Assembly: GCF_028912405.1 (NCBI RefSeq)
Contig: NZ_JAKELO010000002.1
Location: forward strand, 1,063,276 to 1,127,275
Source of the DNA: Methanogenium marinum
Lineage (GTDB): Archaea; Halobacteriota; Methanomicrobia; Methanomicrobiales; Methanomicrobiaceae
DNA: 64,000 bases
Direction of reading: 5' to 3'
Of this stretch, positions 34,051 to 43,008 are shown piece by piece. The notes under the pieces were generated by a model that saw only the letters and a list, made by a program, of their open reading frames with translations, ran no database searches and was not told the DNA's origin. Made by a program: the position numbers and the translations under genes. The first letter of the stretch is position 1. Every line of letters begins with the position of its first letter.

Positions 34051-35436
34051 TCAGCGCTCCCGGCGCATCTTCAGACCAACAGCAACCACAAGGACTGCAG
34101 CAAGGCTCAGGATGGGAGACAATGGCGTTGCTTCCTGGCTTCCGGTGTTACCAGTGTTGCCTGTGCTTTCGGCCTGTGGCGATGCCACATCACCGGACGC
34201 AGACATCACTGCCCAGGTACCCATCTGGTTTGCAGTCGTCTTCAGCGTTTTCGTTGCTTTGTCCACAGAAGTGGGATAAATAATCCATTCAGTATCTAAA
34301 TCATCCCATCTGGCCAGTATAAGAGAACCAACATCACCTCCGGCAATCGACACATCATCATCGCAGTATGCCACATTCAGGGTGGCATCCTTTGCTAAGA
34401 GACCCGTGATACCGCTTATGCGGAACCAGTTCGTTGCCAATGCGCAATTGTCAGGGATGACTCCAAGATTTTTCTGAACAATACCCTCTAATGTAACATC
34501 TACAGCTCCGAGAAGTGCACCTCTCGGGAAATCAACACGAATTCTTCCATCATCAGTTGAGAGAACAGACTCTTCTGAGGGTGTAATAGTCTGGGTAACA
34601 GGCTGGAATGGTGGAACATATGCTTCTTTGATCTCAAAAGATCCTTCTTTTTCATCAATCAGTGTTCCATCTTCAGAAACAACTCTTGATTTGAATGAAT
34701 ACTGCCCCTGTTGGAGTTCACTCTCTGATGAAAATGATGATTCCATTGTGACCACCTGGCTTGGAAGTATGGGAGATAGCATCTCATCAGACGAAATCGT
34801 TGTAATTATCTCCCCATTCAGATCAAGAATATCAACATCATTTAAAATTTTAAAGTGGTGATTCCCAGAATTCTGGAACGTTGTCACAATTGTAATGGGC
34901 TGATTACTTGTTGCTTCTCCCGACTCAAGGTTGGTAATGATTCCCTCGTGAATCAGATTTTTGCCATCAAGTGTCAATCTCACTTTAATATTGATCACTG
35001 TTTTACTCGCAACGCCAACAAAACCAGATCCTTCTTCTGATATGACCTCTTCAAAGTGAATTATCGCGTAGCGCCCTCCCCCACCGGGATTCGAAGGGAC
35101 AGTTATCTTCGCACTAATACTGTTCGTCTTCCCAGGTTCAAGAATAATTGATGATTTATCAAGGGAAATATAATTCACCGCGGAAAACTGCGATCCGGAA
35201 TCACCTGCAATCACAGGATCTTCAATTACCTCTACATCCATCTTCATTGGTTCGTCCAGTTTCCCCAGACCGATTTCCATTGTGTGTGATACCGTTTCGC
35301 CCGGACTGACGGTGGTATCAATAGTTGAAAAAGGGTCGAATGTGATCGTTGCTGAAGCAGTGGATACAAGGAAAAAGAATCCAACTATGGTAATACAGAT
35401 CAGGTACTTTCGAATGATTGATGAATACGCCTTCAT
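34051..35436 (-). CDS. Surface protein resembling WxL-associated (DUF916-like) proteins, membrane-anchored
   Basis: 461 residues: signal peptide (1-29), an N-terminal domain (30-140) with DTTVSPGETVSHTMEIG, then KSSIILEPGKTNSISAKITVP and GGRYAIIHFEEV; a second sandwich domain (about 150-270) with NSGNHHFKILNDVDI; a ZU5/beta-rich domain (IRVDFPRGALLGAVDVTL) to about 405; a Ser/Thr/Gly linker; and a C-terminal helix (PILSLAAVLVVAVGLKM) with basic tail RRER. The PGET..S and GGRYAII elements resemble the DUF916/DUF3324 proteins of Gram-positive WxL operons. That is a resemblance by eye, not a search result. Confidence 0.72.
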   Translation of the reverse strand: MKAYSSIIRKYLICITIVGFFFLVSTASATITFDPFSTIDTTVSPGETVSHTMEIGLGKLDEPMKMDVEVIEDPVIAGDSGSQFSAVNYISLDKSSIILEPGKTNSISAKITVPSNPGGGGRYAIIHFEEVISEEGSGFVGVASKTVINIKVRLTLDGKNLIHEGIITNLESGEATSNQPITIVTTFQNSGNHHFKILNDVDILDLNGEIITTISSDEMLSPILPSQVVTMESSFSSESELQQGQYSFKSRVVSEDGTLIDEKEGSFEIKEAYVPPFQPVTQTITPSEESVLSTDDGRIRVDFPRGALLGAVDVTLEGIVQKNLGVIPDNCALATNWFRISGITGLLAKDATLNVAYCDDDVSIAGGDVGSLILARWDDLDTEWIIYPTSVDKATKTLKTTANQMGTWAVMSASGDVASPQAESTGNTGNTGSQEATPLSPILSLAAVLVVAVGLKMRRER

Positions 35437-35514
35437 TTTTTTAGTTCTCCCATGGTTTTTTTAACATGCGAATGTCTCCAAGATGGAGTGACCCATCCTG
35501 AAGATGATGAATAT

Positions 35515-35967
35515 TCAGACAGGCGCGAACGTGTATGTCACATGAAGGCAATAATCGCCATCCGTGTCAGCATAAGTAACAGTCTGTCTTGCACCAATGG
35601 GCAAATCCCAGTCGCCTAACTGCCCTACAAAGGTATACGCCAGAGGAAGAGCTGCGCTCTGCCAGGTATTACCATTATCGAGACTTATCTGGGATGGAGT
35701 GGTCATGACACTGCTACCACAGCACATACATCCACCATTCAGAACGGAAATTCCGAGAGACCATGGCTGATTGGATTTTACATTGCCATCATTTGCATAT
35801 ACTGGAGCATTTGCTCCAAACGCAAGATCACCAAACTCAACATTACCAGGAGCCGTAAATTGAGCAAATGTACTCACTGTTCCATTAACGTTTACAACAT
35901 CCGCCATAACCCCAGGCACCATCGCCAGGGCAACAAGCAGCACTGCTGCTATAACAAACTTTTTCAT
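35515..35967 (-). CDS. Small secreted WxL-like protein
   Basis: 150 residues with a clear signal peptide (MKKFVIAAVLLVALAMVPGVMA). The mature part is one beta-rich domain starting VNVNGTVSTFAQFTAPGNVEFGDLAFG. It contains two Trp-X-Leu triplets, QPWSLGISVLNGG and GDWDLPIG, and ends GDYCLHVTYTFAPV. It has a CMCC cluster. Similar starts and ends (FG.L and GDY..) occur in the last domain of the protein at 32107. The RBS AAGGAGAG is 9 bases before the ATG. It is first in the cluster and is preceded by a structured leader. Confidence 0.78.
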   Translation of the reverse strand: MKKFVIAAVLLVALAMVPGVMADVVNVNGTVSTFAQFTAPGNVEFGDLAFGANAPVYANDGNVKSNQPWSLGISVLNGGCMCCGSSVMTTPSQISLDNGNTWQSAALPLAYTFVGQLGDWDLPIGARQTVTYADTDGDYCLHVTYTFAPV

Positions 35968-35987
35968 GTTTAAAACTCTCCTTCATG

Positions 35988-36125
35988 TTAGGGATCGGAA
36001 TGATCCCGACATTTTAACTTGCAAGAACTCCCCGCTTCCCCGCTTGCCGCTTGCGAAGGACGGCCTGCGAAGCCTGGGGTGCCGCCACCACCATTTGGGG
36101 AGGAGGCGGCACTCCTTTGGAAGCC
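35988..36125 (-). promoter_or_regulatory. Structured 5' leader of the secreted-protein cluster
   Basis: On the reverse strand the region upstream of the small secreted gene can fold strongly. GGAGTGCCGCC pairs with GGCGGCACCCC over 11 bp with one G-U, enclosing about 18 bases (roughly 36077-36115). A second hairpin GGGATC-ATTCC-GATCCC (35990-36006) sits just before the RBS. Between them lie repeated GCAAGCGG/GAAGCGGGG blocks. A possible TATA (TTAATATGC, about 36152-36160) would place transcription start near 36130. It could be a cis-regulatory leader or a separate small RNA. Confidence 0.5.
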
Positions 36126-36129
36126 TTAC

Positions 36130-36890
36130 ACAATTGAACTCTTTTCTCGGAGCATATTAACATTCTGCAAGGCCAATACCCGCCCCAATACTGAATTCGC
36201 AAGCGCACAGGCAATTACGTGCAGTAGTGCATGCATTACAAAAATGCGCATTATATTGATTTTTTCCGCAATACCTGACATATGGAGCATACGTTATCCT
36301 GACAAGGACCATATTTTGACAAAATGGATAATTTGACAGTGAACATGCGACATACTCCCGATCATGAATGGAAATGAGGGTGCAACACTCTTATACCCCC
36401 TCTCAAAACATCCCTGCGGCAACACACAGGCATCGCCATCGGAACCATCTGGCGGACACCGGGAAGAGAACGTCATCCCACCCGTTTCCAATGAATTGTT
36501 GGAAACCACAATTGCCACACATTCATCTTTTTTTTAAGAAATAACGCACAAAACGCGCTGAACAAAGGGAACCCACCCATGCAGAACACCTATGGGCCAA
36601 GCCAAAATAACCCCAAAATAAAACGCGCGCGCGCATTTACGAGTATTAATATGCCCATATAAAGAAACAAAGACCAAAACAGCCCCAGATACAAATAAAC
36701 ATATATTATTCAGCGTTTGAAAGAACAAAGCCCCAAGAGCACGTATCCCCCCTGATCACGCTCACATCGCATGGTCATAAAACCGGCCGGGAGCACCTGA
36801 CAACGGGATCATGGAGGGGGGGAAGGACAGAGATCAGAGATACCTTTTATAATACCAATCCGGATAGGTTCCATTGTGGTGACAACTTTC
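36130..36890. other. Long intergenic region with no supported gene
   Basis: About 760 bases. Features seen are a CG dinucleotide run (about 36624-36635, CGCGCGCGCGC), AT-rich stretches around 36600-36715, an 8-T run near 36528, and the promoter of the gene at 36892 with GGTGA at 36879-36883. A reverse frame at 36534-36728 (64 codons, two hydrophobic stretches) has no clear RBS and I do not call it. Confidence 0.45.
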
Positions 36891-36891
36891 G

Positions 36892-38391
36892 ATGCTTGAT
36901 TATAAGGACGAACTCGGAATAATTACCCATCTTATCACTGAACAGCAGTATGGGATGACGATCACCTCTATTGCTGCTGCAAGCAAAATCGGCCGGAATC
37001 GTGTGGCTAAATATCTCGACGTCCTCACCCTTTCCGGCAGGGTGGGGATGAAACAGGTAGGGAACGCAAAGGTCTTCTTTCTCACCGACCGGATTCCTGT
37101 CGCCTCGATGCTGAACCTCTCATCTGACTTCATCATCGTCCTCAACGACAGGCATGAGGTGGTTTATGCAAACGACAACCTCCTCAATGACGAAAAGCTC
37201 AGGCGGGACGATGTCATCGGAACAGCGATATCCCACCTTAACCTCTCACTTCTTCCGTTTCCCAACCTAACTGGCCGCGTCCAACAGGCGCTTGAGGGTG
37301 TTGAGACGCTGACCGAATATGCTGTGACAAAGGGCGGAACAAAGCGATGGTTCCGGGCAAAGATGACTCCCACTGCTCTTGAAGGAGGGGCAGGGGGCGT
37401 CGGCATCATGCTGGAGGACATCACCGAACGGAAGATGTATCAGGCACACCTTGAGGAACAAATCCACGCTGACAGGGCAAGACCTGCCACCACTGCCGAC
37501 GAACTCAATAATGAAGCAGAAAGCCACGATGAAATCGGGACAGCACTAAATAAAAGCAAACAGCTCAATCGCACCCTCATTGAACATTCCCGTGAGGGAA
37601 TTCTTATTCCCACCGCAGAGGAAGGCATCATTACCTTCGTCAACCCGGCAATGGCTGCTATGCTGGGGTATACCACCAGTGAGATGCTTGGCCGCTCTGT
37701 TTTCACCCTCACCAACGATGCAGGCGTACAAACTCTCCGGCGGGCACAGTCACACTTTACCGAAAATACTGATGACAAAGGGGATATCCAGCTGTTTAGC
37801 CGGGATGGGAAAACAGTGCACGCCGAAATCATATCTACACCCATCCGGGCACCTGACACCGACGGACAAAACTGGCTCCTTCTCATCAACGATGTGACTG
37901 ACCGGAAGAGAAAAGAGAATGCCATCAAATTCACGAACACCCTTTTAACCGGCATCATCGAGGGAAGCAACCGGATGATCGCCACGATTGACACCGATTA
38001 TACCTTTGTTTCGTCAAATTCTCTGTATCAGGATGAATTTGAGCGGGTGTGGGGAAATAAACCGGAGGCCGGAAAAAAGGTTGTAGACCTTCTCTCCCAC
38101 ATGCCGGCTGAACTCGAAAAAGGTCTCGCATTATGGAAACGTGTCCTGGATGGCGATGAATACCATACCGTCCAGACATTTCCGGGAGGGTGCGAATATG
38201 ATATATGGTTCTTCCCGCTCAGGGATGAAGAAGGGAACATATACGGAGCCGCAAATATCCTCACCGACATCAGCAACCTGGACAGGACCCTCATGCTGTT
38301 TCAGGAACAGGACATACAGCTTCGTGCACTTTTAAACCAGAAATTATCGGAAACCGAACATGCAAACCTGGGGAAAAAAGCCAGAAGCTAA
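36892..38391 (+). CDS. HTH/PAS sensor protein without kinase domain
   Basis: 499 residues. N-terminal winged helix (YGMTITSIAAASKIGRNRVAKYLDVLTLSGRVGMKQVGNAKVFFLTDRIP), then three PAS domains: about 75-180 (LSSDFIIVLNDRHEVVYAND), about 225-340 (LIEHSREGILIPTAEEGIITFVNPAMAAMLGY) and about 345-470 (IEGSNRMIATIDTDYTFVSSNSLYQDEF). There is no kinase or output domain beyond the HTH. The same plan as the gene at 17074, so this is a paralogous family of one-component sensors. A dead fragment of a third member lies at 31611-31815. The GTGGTGA RBS is nine bases before the ATG. Confidence 0.87.
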   Translation: MLDYKDELGIITHLITEQQYGMTITSIAAASKIGRNRVAKYLDVLTLSGRVGMKQVGNAKVFFLTDRIPVASMLNLSSDFIIVLNDRHEVVYANDNLLNDEKLRRDDVIGTAISHLNLSLLPFPNLTGRVQQALEGVETLTEYAVTKGGTKRWFRAKMTPTALEGGAGGVGIMLEDITERKMYQAHLEEQIHADRARPATTADELNNEAESHDEIGTALNKSKQLNRTLIEHSREGILIPTAEEGIITFVNPAMAAMLGYTTSEMLGRSVFTLTNDAGVQTLRRAQSHFTENTDDKGDIQLFSRDGKTVHAEIISTPIRAPDTDGQNWLLLINDVTDRKRKENAIKFTNTLLTGIIEGSNRMIATIDTDYTFVSSNSLYQDEFERVWGNKPEAGKKVVDLLSHMPAELEKGLALWKRVLDGDEYHTVQTFPGGCEYDIWFFPLRDEEGNIYGAANILTDISNLDRTLMLFQEQDIQLRALLNQKLSETEHANLGKKARS

Positions 38392-38407
38392 CCACATTTT
38401 TTTGGAC

Positions 38408-39271
38408 CTATTCCCAATAATGCGAGTAACCGACCTTCTCAAGCGCCATACCGTCCAGGTATACCCCTGACCCGGCGGAAACCCGCCCGATACCGGTGGC
38501 ATCCACCCCTGCAATCGGGAAAACACTTTCCGGGCAGGTGAACAGGAGGCCAAAGTCACCGCCGCCAAAAAGGGCGTAGCGGGCCGCGTCCTCTGCCGGG
38601 ACTCCCTCCGGACGGGGGATCACAGATTCTGTTACATCCAGCCGCACCCCCGATGCCTCAGCAAGGTCATGCAGCGATATCGAAAGCCCGTCAGAGACAT
38701 CCATCATGGCGGTCGCCCCGGCACGCCCGAGAGCCTGCCCTTCAAAAACACCGGGGCGGGGCACAACCAGCGCCTCCCAGTACTCCTTATACCCGTCCAG
38801 CCCTGCCTGTGCCTGACCAGGGATGCCCGTTACCGCCACAACATCTCCGGGCTGTGCTCCCCGCCGCCGCACCAGACATTCAGGAGAAACACGCCCGAGA
38901 CCAGTTGAAACGAGTGTACACTCCGTATGGGCATCCATGTCACCGCCCATCAACCGACAGCCATACGCACGGCAACAGTCGTCCGCTCCACGGGTTATTT
39001 CCTCCACCCGCTCCGCACGGTCCACCCCGACAGCAAGGAGGAGAGCGATAGGGTGAGCCCCCATCGACGCCACATCAGAGAGTGTCACCGCGGCAGCCAT
39101 CCAGCCCATCTGCCACGATGTCATCCCATTCGGAAAATCGGTCGTCTCATGGAGCATATCCGTTGACATCACAAGATAATTCTCACCATCATCAATGACC
39201 GCACAGTCATCATCCGTTGCATCCGTCCCAATAATTGCCCGAATCGCCCTGACGAGAGCCCGATCATCCAT
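38408..39271 (-). CDS. thiL: Thiamine-monophosphate kinase
   Basis: 287 residues. It phosphorylates thiamine monophosphate to the diphosphate cofactor. Motifs of the PurM/ThiL fold: DDCAVID (Mg-ATP), STDMLHETTDFP, the NLSD-like VTLSDVASMGAHP, GGDMDA, VTGIPG, and MDVSDGLSISLHDLA, then GGGDFGLLF. It is slightly short but complete. Its start overlaps the stop of DUF460 by eight bases, so it is translationally coupled to the genes at 39264 and 41195. Confidence 0.95.
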   Translation of the reverse strand: MDDRALVRAIRAIIGTDATDDDCAVIDDGENYLVMSTDMLHETTDFPNGMTSWQMGWMAAAVTLSDVASMGAHPIALLLAVGVDRAERVEEITRGADDCCRAYGCRLMGGDMDAHTECTLVSTGLGRVSPECLVRRRGAQPGDVVAVTGIPGQAQAGLDGYKEYWEALVVPRPGVFEGQALGRAGATAMMDVSDGLSISLHDLAEASGVRLDVTESVIPRPEGVPAEDAARYALFGGGDFGLLFTCPESVFPIAGVDATGIGRVSAGSGVYLDGMALEKVGYSHYWE

Positions 39272-41198
39272 CCTTCTTCACCTCACGTTCCCGTTCTGTC
39301 CGGTACTCCCGGAAAATTGATTCAATCATCTCTGACTTCTTCCCCTGTTCATAGAGGGCAATCTCTTTTTGCCACGCCTCAACTGCCGCCGCAAACCGGT
39401 CGGCATCCACACTCCCGACCGGCCCATGAATTTCAAGACCCGTCTCTTTTGAGCCGAGGAGGACAATCCCCCGTTCAAGGCAGGCATCTTTCAGCCGCCC
39501 GTCTCCTCCCCCGACAAGAGCACGAATCTGCAGCTCAGCAAGAGTGTCAAGCACCGTCGTTCCCCATCCGGCCGTCGTCTTCACTGCAATAATATCTCCT
39601 TCCACAATCCCGAAATCAGTATCCACCTGACGAATGGCATCGCGGGAGAGGGACTCTGTTGCCTTCACCAGCAGACGGTCATCACCCGCCTGACTTTCAG
39701 ACAGACGGCGGAGACGGTCCACCTGTTTTCTCAGTTTCTTTGTTTTCCGTTCTTCACGCCGGAGTTTCTTCTTCTGGTTGGCAATAATCACATCGAGCTT
39801 TCCGACCTCGGTATCCTTTCGGAGAGCACGGCTCCCTTCCCCCCGTTCCTTCTCAAGAAGAGCGTTCAGACGGGCAATCTCCAAATCCTTTGCCTCCCCT
39901 TCCGCCTGTAAATCCGTAACATGCCCCCGCAGGGACTTCACCATCCCGTCGAGCTGGAGAAGGCGATCATCCCGTGGGCCGGGAGCAGGGACTTCCTCCT
40001 CTTCATCTCCCTCCACAACAGCAACCGGCCCCTTCCTTCCGAGGACCTGTTCTAAGGAAAGACCCCGGACAACACCAGCCCGCACCTCATCCATATCATG
40101 GCCGGGCGGCACCCGTTTTGCGACATTCCTGAACTTTGGCTGATACGCACGGAACGCATCCATCGCCGCCGAGAGAGAGTCACGTTCATGATCATTCCCA
40201 TAGGGAATATCACCACATAGAATCTTCTTCTCCTCAACCGTCCGGTCCACCTTCGGCGTATAGCCAACCGCTGAAAACGCCCGGCGGATACGCTCCACAG
40301 AAGCCGGCATCGGGTGCACATCGGTTGCCACCACAAGCGGCCGCCCTGCGGTATAAAGCGCCTCAACCACATCCGGCATCGCCATCGTCCGGGAACTTTT
40401 GACGAGCACCGGTTCACCGTCAAGTGTCACCGCGGCAATGCCCACCGTCGTCCCGGGGTCGATACCCACAAAGAGATACCGCTGCCCGCCGCCCCGTGTC
40501 CGGTAGCGAATGCGGTCAAGCCGGCGGCCCGCTACCTTCACCTGCACATCCGCAGACCGGGCATTCGTCACCGGCACATCCTCCCGTGGGGATGAAACCG
40601 TAAAGTGCACCCGCCCGAGACCACCGAATGCCTTCACTTCCTCTGTTGTAAAAGAAAGTCCGTGTTCCCGCAGTGTTGCCTCCACACCACGGGACGTCTG
40701 CCGCACCGCACCATGCACCTTGCGTGCATACCGGTTCTGGCTCCATCCCCCTTTCCCGAGCGACCGTCCCCGCGATACCGTGACATCAGTCGTGTTCTCG
40801 AAGGCCACCACTTCCGCACCGCCACCGAGGTCAGCGACCACCGCTGAGGCACGGGCCTCAGCATACGGGTCCAGTCGGTTGAACGTCATATTGTAGCGGG
40901 CAGCCACCCGCGGCAGGGACTGCTGCTTCTCTCCCCCCGTGGACTGCACCAGCATTGTCTGGGGAGGGAGAGACTGAAGAAACGAAAAAAGGGCCTGCTG
41001 GTCGCGGGCAATCTCCTGCACCGAGTCGACCGCAAGAATTTCGGGTTTTTCCCGGGCAATCAGGCGGAGCAGACGAAAGACCGAGACCTCGGTTGTCTCC
41101 CGTTCCTGCCCGTCTTCATGGATTACAAGGGCAAAGCGGGGCCTCTCACCCCGCGATCGTACTGAGCCATGGATAATATCAATACCAAATACCTTCAC
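39264..41198 (-). CDS. DUF460 family protein (RNase H-like, possible nucleic-acid enzyme)
   Basis: 644 residues starting at GTG 41198 (VKVFGIDIIHGSVRSR), whose last two bases are shared with the upstream RIO2 stop (GTGA overlap). The longer open frame to 41267 lies inside the RIO2 gene. An N-terminal RNase H-like fold (FGIDIIHG ... ILAVDSVQEI) recurs as a second one near 260-330 (YLFVGIDPGTTVGIAAVTLDG). A coiled coil follows (about 400-500; LLQLDGMVKSLRGHVTDLQAEGEAKDLEIARL), then a C-terminal alpha/beta domain. DUF460 proteins are widespread in archaea and may bind or cut RNA, which is unproven. Confidence 0.85.
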   Translation of the reverse strand: MKVFGIDIIHGSVRSRGERPRFALVIHEDGQERETTEVSVFRLLRLIAREKPEILAVDSVQEIARDQQALFSFLQSLPPQTMLVQSTGGEKQQSLPRVAARYNMTFNRLDPYAEARASAVVADLGGGAEVVAFENTTDVTVSRGRSLGKGGWSQNRYARKVHGAVRQTSRGVEATLREHGLSFTTEEVKAFGGLGRVHFTVSSPREDVPVTNARSADVQVKVAGRRLDRIRYRTRGGGQRYLFVGIDPGTTVGIAAVTLDGEPVLVKSSRTMAMPDVVEALYTAGRPLVVATDVHPMPASVERIRRAFSAVGYTPKVDRTVEEKKILCGDIPYGNDHERDSLSAAMDAFRAYQPKFRNVAKRVPPGHDMDEVRAGVVRGLSLEQVLGRKGPVAVVEGDEEEEVPAPGPRDDRLLQLDGMVKSLRGHVTDLQAEGEAKDLEIARLNALLEKERGEGSRALRKDTEVGKLDVIIANQKKKLRREERKTKKLRKQVDRLRRLSESQAGDDRLLVKATESLSRDAIRQVDTDFGIVEGDIIAVKTTAGWGTTVLDTLAELQIRALVGGGDGRLKDACLERGIVLLGSKETGLEIHGPVGSVDADRFAAAVEAWQKEIALYEQGKKSEMIESIFREYRTEREREVKKDG

Positions 41199-42052
41199 CC
41201 AACCACCTGCGCAAGGACCTCCTCCACCGGCGCGTCGACCCGGTACTTCCGGGTAAAGTAGGTACAAAGATTGGTGATGTCACGCAGAAGAATCTCTTCT
41301 GCTGCCGGGTGCGTGGGGTCAACCCACTGTGGCCAGTCAATCAGCCAGGTTTTCTTTCCGTCCACCATAACATTGAATTCCGAGAGATCGCCGTGAATAT
41401 ACCCGAGGTGGTAGGCTTTGGATACATTCTCCACCACCTCTGCAAAGACATCCTCCGGATTCTCCAGGGTCGCCTGGACGATGGGTAACCCACGGATGAA
41501 CGTCATCACAACGAGGTTGCGGTTGATGTCCACCGGCACCGGCACAGAGACATCCGCGTGCAGGGCGGTAAGAGCGTCATACTCCTGCCGGGCCGAGTTG
41601 CCTGAGGCAAATATCCACGGAAAATGCTTGTACTGCGGCATATAACTCCGCGACCGGCGAACCGTCTGGAACGATTGCTGCCCAATCCGGTGGAACTTCA
41701 GGGCAACGACACCCATACCCATCGCCTCGTAGACCGTCGCCTCCTTCCCGACACCGAGGAGGCACCCAAGGGAGGTCACCGACCCTTTGCGCACCGCACC
41801 GTGCAGGGCAAGGGCATCTAAACCAGTGAAGACCATCTGGTATCCCTTATAGGGAACCGAACTGCTCTTCACCATATTTCGTCCCATCAGGTGTCCAAGA
41901 CGGTAATTCATTTCAGACATAGAGAGCTTCGTCTGGTGGCAGAGAACATCCTCCGGAACCCAGCGGTAGCGTTTCATCAGGGTTTCCAGAGCAAGCAGAA
42001 TCTTTATCTCGAAGCGGTGGAGATCACGCACATCATCGGCACAGAGCGACAT
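41195..42052 (-). CDS. rio2: RIO2 family atypical protein kinase
   Basis: 285 residues from the ATG at 42052 (MSLCADDVRDLHRFEIKILLALETLMKRYRWVP), which is where family members begin. An in-frame ATG at 42067 would lie upstream of the transcription start expected from the TATA-like TGATATATC (about 42081-42089). The Rio2-specific winged helix is 1-80, then the kinase with GVGKEATVYEAM, VALKFHR, the catalytic loop HGDLSEFNVMV and the metal motif IDWPQWV. Rio2 acts in late maturation of the small ribosomal subunit. It is first in an operon with DUF460 and thiL. Confidence 0.93.
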   Translation of the reverse strand: MSLCADDVRDLHRFEIKILLALETLMKRYRWVPEDVLCHQTKLSMSEMNYRLGHLMGRNMVKSSSVPYKGYQMVFTGLDALALHGAVRKGSVTSLGCLLGVGKEATVYEAMGMGVVALKFHRIGQQSFQTVRRSRSYMPQYKHFPWIFASGNSARQEYDALTALHADVSVPVPVDINRNLVVMTFIRGLPIVQATLENPEDVFAEVVENVSKAYHLGYIHGDLSEFNVMVDGKKTWLIDWPQWVDPTHPAAEEILLRDITNLCTYFTRKYRVDAPVEEVLAQVVG

Positions 42053-42105
42053 AATTGTAGTATGCATTTAACATCAGAGATGATATATCTTTGATTGACA
42101 CCCGA

Positions 42106-43008
42106 ATGAAATGTTCAAAATGCCGCCGGGAGGCGATCATATACCAGCGGTACTCAGGAATGCACCTCTGCCGCGACCACTTTACTGACAGTGTGGAGTC
42201 ACGGGTGAAACGGGAGATACGTAAACACCACTGGGTAGAACGCGGGGACACAATAGGGGTTGCCCTTTCCGGCGGGAAGGATTCAACCTCTCTCCTGCAT
42301 TTTCTCATCAAAACTTTTGGCCACCGCCCGGACATCACCATCCTTGCTATCACCATTGACGAAGGCATTGCAGGTTACCGTGACCTCTCAGAGATGGAAG
42401 ATATTATCAAGCGTTACAAGGTTCCCTGGCATACCGCATCCTTTGCTGAGGAATACGACATCACCCTTGACGGAATCGTGGAAGGCCAGGGAGACGACCG
42501 GCGTTCATGCTCATTCTGCGGAGTCCTGCGCCGCCGGGTGGTAAACCGAATCGCACGGGAGGCCGGGTGCACGAAACTCGCATTCGGATTCAACCTGGAC
42601 GACGAGGCACAGTCAGTGATGATGAACGTCCTCCGGGGTGACACCGAACGCCTGACTATGCAACAACGGGAGAATCCGGGAATGATCCCACGGATAAGGC
42701 CCTTTGCGGTCATTCCAGAACGGGAGGTCGCACTCTACGCCCATCTGCATGTAGGATCCCTTGCTGACCACGGGTGCCCCTATGCCCACAATGCCCTCCG
42801 TGGCGATGTGCGGCGGCTCTTAAACGAATATACCTGGCAGCACCCGGCCACCAAATACGCGGTACGGACCCTGGGAGAAGACCTGAAGGGACGGGGCACC
42901 GGCCCTGCCATTATTCCGGAAATCTGCCCGGAATGCGGCGAGCCGGCATTCGGCACATGCCAAACCTGTGCGGTCCTCAATGAAGTAAGGCGGGGCAAAA
43001 TACGATGA
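42106..43008 (+). CDS. PP-loop ATPase of the TtuA/Ncs6 (TIGR00269) family, tRNA thiolation
   Basis: 300 residues from the ATG at 42106; the open frame starts with TTG at 42091. It adenylates a tRNA uridine for sulfur insertion. Motifs: an N-terminal zinc finger (CSKCRREA...CRDHF), the PP-loop SGGKDS near 56, central CSFC (Cys pair that with a third Cys holds a zinc/Fe-S site), FGFNLDDEAQS, and a C-terminal zinc finger (CPECGEPAFGTCQTC). The stop overlaps the next start by four bases (ATGA). Confidence 0.9.
   Translation: MKCSKCRREAIIYQRYSGMHLCRDHFTDSVESRVKREIRKHHWVERGDTIGVALSGGKDSTSLLHFLIKTFGHRPDITILAITIDEGIAGYRDLSEMEDIIKRYKVPWHTASFAEEYDITLDGIVEGQGDDRRSCSFCGVLRRRVVNRIAREAGCTKLAFGFNLDDEAQSVMMNVLRGDTERLTMQQRENPGMIPRIRPFAVIPEREVALYAHLHVGSLADHGCPYAHNALRGDVRRLLNEYTWQHPATKYAVRTLGEDLKGRGTGPAIIPEICPECGEPAFGTCQTCAVLNEVRRGKIR

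Noticed and set aside
36534..36728. Small two-helix membrane protein on the reverse strand
   Set aside because: Hydrophobicity is explained by AT-rich DNA; there is no clear RBS and the start lies in a T-run. It cannot be excluded.
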